DNA of 64,000 bases. It comes from Stutzerimonas kunmingensis (GTDB lineage: Bacteria; Pseudomonadota; Gammaproteobacteria; Pseudomonadales; Pseudomonadaceae). Shown piece by piece: positions 59,441 through 64,000 of this stretch (its first letter is position 1; each line of letters begins with the position of its first letter). The position numbers and the translations under genes are program-made. The notes beneath the pieces were generated by a model that saw only the letters and a list, made by a program, of their open reading frames with translations, was not told where the DNA came from and did not search any database. The stretch covers positions 62,001 to 126,000 of the forward strand of contig NZ_FORS01000003.1 of assembly GCF_900114065.1 (NCBI RefSeq), in the 5' to 3' direction.

Positions 59441-60363
59441 GCAGCCTGTTCGCCTTTCCCGGCCAGGGCGCGCAGAAACCCGGCATGCTCCAGCGCCTGC
59501 CGCAGGAGCCCGAAGTGCACGAATGCCTGACGCAAGCCAGTGCGGTGCTGGGTGAGGATGCGCTGCTGCTCGATTCGGCCGACGCGTTGCAATCGACCCG
59601 TGCCGTGCAGCTCTGCCTGCTGATCGCCGGTGTCGCCGGAGCGCGGCTGCTGATGCGCGATGGCCAGCGGCCGGACTATGTCGCCGGGCTGTCCATCGGT
59701 GCCTACGCCGCGGCGGTGGTCGCCGGGGCGCTGGACTATCGCGATGCGGTGCGACTGGTTGCGCTGCGTGGCGAGCTGATGCAGCGGGCGTACCCGCACG
59801 GCTACGGCATGACCGCCATCCTCGGCCTGTCGCTGGGCACTGTCGAGGGCCTGCTGACGGAGGCCGCGGAGCCCGCCTACCTGGCCAATATCAACGCCGA
59901 CAACCAGCTCGTCATCGCCGGCAGCGACGCCGCCATGGCCGCGGTCGCCGCCCGCGCCAAGGCCCTCGGCGCCTCCTGTGCGCGGCGCTTGGCGATGAGC
60001 GTGCCGTCGCACTGCGCGTTGCTCGAGCAGCCGGCGCGGCAGCTGGCCGAAGCCTTCGCCAACGTCAGCCTGCGCGCTCCGCAAGTTCGCTATCTGAGCA
60101 GTTCGTCCGCACGCCCGATATTCGATAGCGAGCGTCTGCGCGACGACCTGGCCTTCAACATGTGCCGCGTCGTCGACTGGCACGGCACCCTGCGCACCGC
60201 TTACGAACGCGGCGTGCGCTTGCATATCGAACTGCCCCCGGGCTCGGTACTGACCGGCCTGGCACGACGGGTTTTCGAACAGGGTACGCTGGCCGCTTTC
60301 GACGGCGCCCGGCTCGACACACTGGACGCCTTGCTGCGTCAGGAGGGCAGCCAGAGCCGATAG
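59437..60363 (+). CDS. mdcH: Malonyl-CoA:ACP transferase (epsilon)
   Basis: A 308-residue FabD-like acyltransferase, starting MSSLFAFPGQGAQKPGML, with the nucleophile Ser in YVAGLSIGAYAAA and the His in MSVPSHCALLEQPA. It initially charges the carrier with malonyl. It is the last enzyme gene before the transporter pair. Confidence 0.94.
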   Translation: MSSLFAFPGQGAQKPGMLQRLPQEPEVHECLTQASAVLGEDALLLDSADALQSTRAVQLCLLIAGVAGARLLMRDGQRPDYVAGLSIGAYAAAVVAGALDYRDAVRLVALRGELMQRAYPHGYGMTAILGLSLGTVEGLLTEAAEPAYLANINADNQLVIAGSDAAMAAVAARAKALGASCARRLAMSVPSHCALLEQPARQLAEAFANVSLRAPQVRYLSSSSARPIFDSERLRDDLAFNMCRVVDWHGTLRTAYERGVRLHIELPPGSVLTGLARRVFEQGTLAAFDGARLDTLDALLRQEGSQSR

Positions 60364-60483
60364 ACCGCGTGCACATTCAGCGCGAGCAAGCCTTACTCGC
60401 GGCTGATCGATGGATAAAAACAACTACCTCGACAACACGCGCCAAGCCCTCTGCAGGCGGCGCAACCAAAAAGGACAAGAACA

Positions 60484-60882
60484 ATGATCATCTTTGGTGT
60501 GGCCTTCCTGGCCTTGTGTACCCTCACCGGCATTTTCGCCGGCGAGCTGCTGGGCAAGCTGCTGGGCGTACCGGCAAACGTCGGCGGCGTGGGTATCGCC
60601 ATGGTCCTGCTGATCCTGCTCGGCAGCTACCTGAAGAAGCGCGGCCTGTTCAACATGGAGACCGAACAGGGGGTGAAATTCTGGAGTGCCGTGTACATCC
60701 CGATCGTGGTCGCGATGGCGGCGCAACAGAACGTCTACGGCGCCCTCAGCGGCGGCCCGATGGCCATTCTCGCCGGTGTGGCGGCTGTCGCCGTGGCCTT
60801 CGCGCTGGTGCCGGTGCTCGACCGGATCGGCAGAAAAAAGCTTGAAGCCGATGAAGCCAAGCCACTGACCACGGAGGGTTGA
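60484..60882 (+). CDS. madL: Malonate transporter subunit MadL
   Basis: A 132-residue inner-membrane protein with four hydrophobic helices (MIIFGVAFLALCTLTGIFAGELLGKLLG...). MadL with MadM forms a Na+:malonate symporter. It is 120 bases after mdcH, where no terminator is evident, and is preceded by AAAAAGGACAAGAAC. Confidence 0.93.
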   Translation: MIIFGVAFLALCTLTGIFAGELLGKLLGVPANVGGVGIAMVLLILLGSYLKKRGLFNMETEQGVKFWSAVYIPIVVAMAAQQNVYGALSGGPMAILAGVAAVAVAFALVPVLDRIGRKKLEADEAKPLTTEG

Positions 60883-60885
60883 TCC

Positions 60886-61650
60886 ATGTACGAATCTCTG
60901 ATGAAAGTGATCTCCGGCTACGGCCTGATCAGCGGCTTCGCCATCATCGGCGCGACCATGTGGATCTCCTACTGGCTGTCGGACAAGCTCACCAAGGGAC
61001 GCCTGCACGGCTCGGCGGTCGCCATCCTCATCGGCCTGTTGCTGTCGTACATCGGCGGCGTGGTGACCGGCGGGCAGAAGGGCCTGGTGGATATCGCGCT
61101 GTTCTCCGGCATCGGCCTGCTCGGCGGCGCCATGCTGCGTGACTTCGCCATCGTCGCCACCGGTTTCGGCGTCAGTGTGGAAGAGCTCAAGCGCGCCGGG
61201 ATGGTGGGCGTGCTGGCGCTGTTCGTCGGCGTGTTCTCCTCCTTCATCGCCGGCGTCGCGGTGGCCATGGCGTTCGGCTACACCGACGCGGTCAGCCTGA
61301 CCACCATCGGCACGGGCGCTGTGACCTACATCGTCGGCCCGGTCACCGGCGCGGCGATTGGTGCCAGCTCCGAAGTTATGGCGCTGTCGATCGCCGCAGG
61401 CCTGGTCAAGGCGATTCTGGTGATGATCGCGACGCCGTTCGTGGCGCCGATGATCGGCCTGAACAACCCCCGTGCCGCGGTGATCTTCGGCGGCCTGATC
61501 GGTACCTCCAGCGGTGTGGCCGGCGGCCTGGCGGCCACCGATGCCCGCCTGGTGCCTTACGGCTGCCTGACTGCGGCTTTCTACACCGCGCTGGGCTGCC
61601 TGCTCGGGCCATCGCTGCTGTTCTTCGTCATGCGCGGATTGTTGGGCTGA
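60886..61650 (+). CDS. madM: Malonate transporter subunit MadM
   Basis: A 254-residue polytopic membrane protein, 3 bases after madL, with TTIGTGAVTYIVGPVTGAAIGASSEVMALSIAAGLVKAI and repeated GG-rich helices. Partner of MadL in Na+-linked malonate uptake. Last intact gene of the mdc locus; no mdcR/mdcY regulator gene is found nearby in the window. Confidence 0.94.
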   Translation: MYESLMKVISGYGLISGFAIIGATMWISYWLSDKLTKGRLHGSAVAILIGLLLSYIGGVVTGGQKGLVDIALFSGIGLLGGAMLRDFAIVATGFGVSVEELKRAGMVGVLALFVGVFSSFIAGVAVAMAFGYTDAVSLTTIGTGAVTYIVGPVTGAAIGASSEVMALSIAAGLVKAILVMIATPFVAPMIGLNNPRAAVIFGGLIGTSSGVAGGLAATDARLVPYGCLTAAFYTALGCLLGPSLLFFVMRGLLG

Positions 61651-61696
61651 GCTGCCCCCCGCTGTAATTCCCCGCCATACGCAGCGCGCCCTTCAG

Positions 61697-62108
61697 TTTC
61701 GCCGTGGTGGCCGACGAGGTGCGCGGCCTGGCGTTGCGCACCCAGCAGTCGACGGCGCAGATCGAGGAGCTGATCGGCAATCTGCAGAAGGGCGCGCTGC
61801 ATGCCTCGTCGCTGATGGACAGCAGCCGCGGCCTGGCCGATGAGACGGTCAGGCTGGCGCGTGATGTCGGCGACGAGTTGCAGGCCATTACCCGCACGAT
61901 CTCGACCATCCAGGCCATGAACATGCAGATCGCTACGGCGTCGGAAGAGCAGAGTTCGGTGGCCGAAGACATCAACCGCAGCGTGCTCAGCGTGCGCGAT
62001 GTGGCCGAGCAGTCGGCCGCCGCCGCGCAGCAGACCGCGGCCTCGACGGTGCAGCTGGCGCGGCTTGGCAGCGAGCTGCAGGAGCTGACCGCGCGCTTCC
62101 AGGTCTGA
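61697..62108 (+). pseudogene. Truncated chemoreceptor 3' remnant
   Basis: An open frame that begins abruptly within the conserved tip of a methyl-accepting chemotaxis protein signalling domain ([20 protein letters not shown], where [10 protein letters not shown] is expected) and continues to a normal C-terminus (ELTARFQV). No credible start precedes it: an in-frame TAA is at 61665. It therefore looks like the 3' end of a receptor gene truncated by a rearrangement. A GTG at 61704 could start a ~134-residue fragment, but no function is likely. Confidence 0.8.
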
Positions 62109-62124
62109 AGCGATCCGCACAGCC

Positions 62125-62151
62125 GGTGCGGGGTGCGGGGTGCGGGGTGCG
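62125..62151 (+). repeat. GGTGCGG tandem repeat
   Basis: Three perfect copies of the 7-mer GGTGCGG plus a six-base partial copy, between the chemoreceptor remnant and the riboswitch. Confidence 0.9.
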
Positions 62152-62288
62152 ATCTGCTGCGCCCTTGCCCGGCCTCTCGTCTCCTCGGCCCAACGTCGGG
62201 GGTTACAGCGGTAGGTTTTTCTGGCAGGGTGTCTCTGCGATTGTGTGACGATTTGCCACAGCTGGCGGTCGACGCGAATCGATGTGAT

Positions 62289-62466
62289 TGCGGGAGAGAC
62301 TGCCGCATGGCAGCGCCGAAGGAGCAACCGCCCCGGAAACTCTCAGGCAAAAGGACCGCTATCACTGCTGACACTCTGAAGAGCCGCCCGGTTTTCGTCG
62401 CCGGGCGCACCGAAGGAGCAAGCGAGCCGTCACGCGCTCGTGAATCTCTCAGGTCCAGAACAGAGG
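62289..62466 (+). ncRNA. Tandem glycine riboswitch
   Basis: Two aptamers in series. Aptamer 1 (62289-62360) has GCGGGAGAG...GCCGAAGGAGCAA...CTCTCAGGCAAAAGGACC. Aptamer 2 (62374-62466) has GCACCGAAGGAGCAAG...TCTCTCAGGTCCAG. These are the diagnostic conserved segments of glycine riboswitches. P1 of aptamer 2 pairs CTCTG (62374-62378) with CAGAG (62461-62465). It lies upstream of a DadA-like oxidoreductase gene. Confidence 0.95.
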
Positions 62467-62517
62467 GGGCGCCCGCCGCGCGTTGGGCGCACGGGCTATG
62501 ACCCCCTGACGTTCTGG
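62455..62517 (+). promoter_or_regulatory. Riboswitch expression platform (RBS-masking hairpin)
   Basis: CCAGAAC (62455-62461) can pair with GTTCTGG (62511-62517), and GGGGG (62465-62469) with CCCCC (62502-62506). The pairing buries the GGAG ribosome-binding site (from 62516) and uses bases of aptamer-2 P1 (62461, 62465). Glycine-bound aptamer 2 would free the site, so this is probably a translational ON switch. Confidence 0.65.
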
Positions 62518-62527
62518 AGCGACAACA

Positions 62528-63787
62528 ATGAAAACAATCGCAGTCATCGGTGGCGGTATCACCGGCGTCACCACCGCCTATGCCCTGGCCAAGCGCGGCT
62601 TCTCGGTCACCCTGCTGGAAAAGCACCGCTACGCGGCGATGGAAACCTCGTTCGCCAACGGCGGCCAGCTATCGGCCTCCAATGCCGAGGTCTGGAACCA
62701 CTGGTCGACCATCGTCAAGGGCCTCAAGTGGATGCTCAAGAGCGATGCGCCGCTGCTGGTCAATCCCAAGCCCAGCTGGCACAAGCTCTCCTGGTTCGCC
62801 GAGTTCATCGGCTCGATCCCAAATTACCGGCAGAACACCATCGAAACCGCACGCCTGGCCATCGCCGCGCGCGAGCACCTGTTCGCCTGGGCAGAAGCCG
62901 AAGGCATCGACTTCGACCTGAAGAAGAAGGGCATCCTGCACATCTACCGTGACAAGGCCGGTTTCGAGCATGCCGGGCTGGTCTCGCGCCTGCTTGCCGA
63001 AGGCGGCCTGCCGCGGCGCAGCGTGACGCCGGAAGAGATGCGCGCCATCGAACCGACCCTGGCCGGCACCTACTACGGCGGCTATTTCACCGAGTGCGAT
63101 TCCACCGGAGACATCCACAAGTTCACCCATGGCCTGGCCACGGCGATCGAGCGGCTCGGCGTGCGCTGCCTGTATGGCGAGGACGTGCAGGCGGTGGCCA
63201 CTGACGGCAAGCGCGCTACCGTGACGCTGGGCGGCGTTGCCGGTGGCGAGCGGCTGGAGTTCGACGGCCTGGTGATCTGCGCCGGCACCGCCAGCCGTGA
63301 TCTCGCCGCGCAGCTCGGCGACCGGGTGAACATCTATCCGGTCAAGGGCTACTCGATCACGGTCAACCTGGCCGACGAAGTCAGCCGTGCCTCGGCACCC
63401 ATCGTCAGCCTGCTCGACGATGAAACCAAGCTGGTCAGCAGCCGCCTCGGCGACGACCGCTTCCGCGTCGCCGGCACCGCCGAGTTCAACGGCTACAACC
63501 GCGACATCCGTGCCGATCGCATCCGCCCGCTGGTGGACTGGGTCAACCAGTGCTTCCCCGGTGTGAACACCCGCAGCGTAGTGCCCTGGGCCGGCCTGCG
63601 GCCGATGATGCCGAACATGATGCCCAAGGTCGGCCGTGGCAGTTCGCCCTGCGTGTTCTACAACACCGGCCACGGGCACCTGGGCTGGACGCTGAGCGCG
63701 ATCACCGCGGACATGGTCGGTGACGTGGTGGCGCAAAGCCTGGGCCGGCCGGCTCCGGTCGCGTCCGGGCAAACAGCCGTCGCATAA
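62528..63787 (+). CDS. dadA: D-amino acid dehydrogenase, DadA-like FAD oxidoreductase
   Basis: A 419-residue FAD-dependent oxidoreductase of the DAO family. The Rossmann motif VIGGGITGVTTAYALAKRG is at the N-terminus, and the C-terminal YNTGHGHLGWTLSAITADMVGDVV is DadA-typical. It is preceded by a tandem glycine riboswitch, so glycine raises its expression. It may oxidise glycine, sarcosine or D-amino acids; the exact substrate is not readable. There is no dadX alanine racemase beside it, unlike classical dadAX. Confidence 0.85.
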   Translation: MKTIAVIGGGITGVTTAYALAKRGFSVTLLEKHRYAAMETSFANGGQLSASNAEVWNHWSTIVKGLKWMLKSDAPLLVNPKPSWHKLSWFAEFIGSIPNYRQNTIETARLAIAAREHLFAWAEAEGIDFDLKKKGILHIYRDKAGFEHAGLVSRLLAEGGLPRRSVTPEEMRAIEPTLAGTYYGGYFTECDSTGDIHKFTHGLATAIERLGVRCLYGEDVQAVATDGKRATVTLGGVAGGERLEFDGLVICAGTASRDLAAQLGDRVNIYPVKGYSITVNLADEVSRASAPIVSLLDDETKLVSSRLGDDRFRVAGTAEFNGYNRDIRADRIRPLVDWVNQCFPGVNTRSVVPWAGLRPMMPNMMPKVGRGSSPCVFYNTGHGHLGWTLSAITADMVGDVVAQSLGRPAPVASGQTAVA

Positions 63788-63802
63788 CGCAGTCGGCCGT
63801 AG

Positions 63803-63830
63803 GGTGGAACACGGCAAAGCCTCTTCCACC
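63803..63830. repeat. GGTGGAA/TTCCACC hairpin
   Basis: A 7-bp inverted repeat downstream of dadA, similar to the degenerate copy at 18769-18796. It may terminate or stabilise the transcript, but no T-run follows. Confidence 0.5.
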
Positions 63831-63911
63831 ACTGCTGCGACGATCATCCCAGCCCGTCTGGCCATATGCCGACGCGTGGAAAGCCGCTGCGCGGATTTTC
63901 CCTGCACCGCT

Positions 63912-64000
63912 TCAGCTCGGATGTTTCAAGCTGTACATCCGGCATTCGGCGAGCAGCGCCAGCAGGTTGGGGTCGCGTTCCTTGGCCTTGAGGAACACCA
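63912..64000 (-). CDS. 3' end of a minus-strand gene (partial)
   Basis: Twenty-eight codons in one frame, ending at a TGA (63912), read VFLKAKERDPNL and then LLALLAECRMYSLKHPS. The sequence runs off the window. It looks like a genuine helical protein end, but the family cannot be recognised from so little. It is convergent with the dadA-like gene. Confidence 0.55.
   Translation of the reverse strand, partial: VFLKAKERDPNLLALLAECRMYSLKHPS

Overview
The window is about 64 kb of high-GC gammaproteobacterial chromosome and most resembles Pseudomonas/Stutzerimonas. The evidence is the dmp-type phenol/catechol meta-cleavage operon with its DmpR regulator, a complete phn C-P lyase operon, the mdc/madLM malonate decarboxylase locus, dispersed GGTGGATAA...TTATCCACC hairpins of the kind I associate with pseudomonads, and dense ATGA start/stop overlaps. 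No rRNA, tRNA, CRISPR array or insertion sequence was recognised. Species assignment is inference.

Layout. (1) 0.1-5.8 kb, plus strand: a compact set of a glycosyltransferase, UDP-galactopyranose mutase, a family-1-like glycosidase, an exporter-type ABC transporter and a KTSC protein, suggesting a galactofuranose-containing glycan. (2) 5.9-13 kb: dodecin, a CPA1 antiporter, an LLM flavin oxidoreductase, twin lipoproteins, a lipoprotein aminopeptidase, and two adjacent ferritin-like proteins followed by a clear terminator. (3) 13-14 kb: a gene-free kilobase with two inverted copies of a ~240-290 bp element around a TTTGC tandem repeat. (4) 14-17.5 kb, minus: a TAXI-type TRAP uptake system with a DUF1850 protein. 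(5) 17.9-18.6 kb: two small genes. (6) 18.9-29.4 kb, minus: phnCDEFGHIJKLMNP, preceded by a palindrome that matches another palindrome in phnF (probable PhnF operators) and by an 11-bp-periodic Pho-box-like array. (7) 30.5-43 kb, minus: multicomponent phenol hydroxylase (dmpK-P), ferredoxin (dmpQ), catechol 2,3-dioxygenase (dmpB) and the lower pathway (dmpC-I) to acetyl-CoA and pyruvate, ending in a GlcG/HbpS-like gene. dmpR is divergent. The intergenic region carries a sigma-54 -24/-12 element and two palindromic upstream sites.

(8) 45.5-52.5 kb, plus: a YCF48-repeat lipoprotein, an RND/MMPL-type transporter, a DUF1302 protein and a DUF1329 protein. Their upstream region holds a consensus sigma-54 promoter, an IHF-like site and two sequences closely related to the dmp upstream sites. 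The simplest reading is that DmpR also switches on this envelope/efflux operon with phenol; this is the most interesting hypothesis in the window. (9) 52.6-54.1 kb: a PAS chemoreceptor. (10) 54.2-61.7 kb: mdcABCDEGH and madLM, preceded by a perfect 13-bp-arm inverted repeat. (11) 61.7-63.8 kb: a decayed chemoreceptor remnant, then a tandem glycine riboswitch whose downstream hairpin can mask the ribosome-binding site of a DadA-like FAD oxidoreductase. The window ends in the 3' end of another minus-strand gene.

Taken together, this is an accessory catabolic region for phenol, phosphonates, malonate and D-amino acids/glycine, alongside envelope functions. All functional calls come from reading the sequence; no database search was run.
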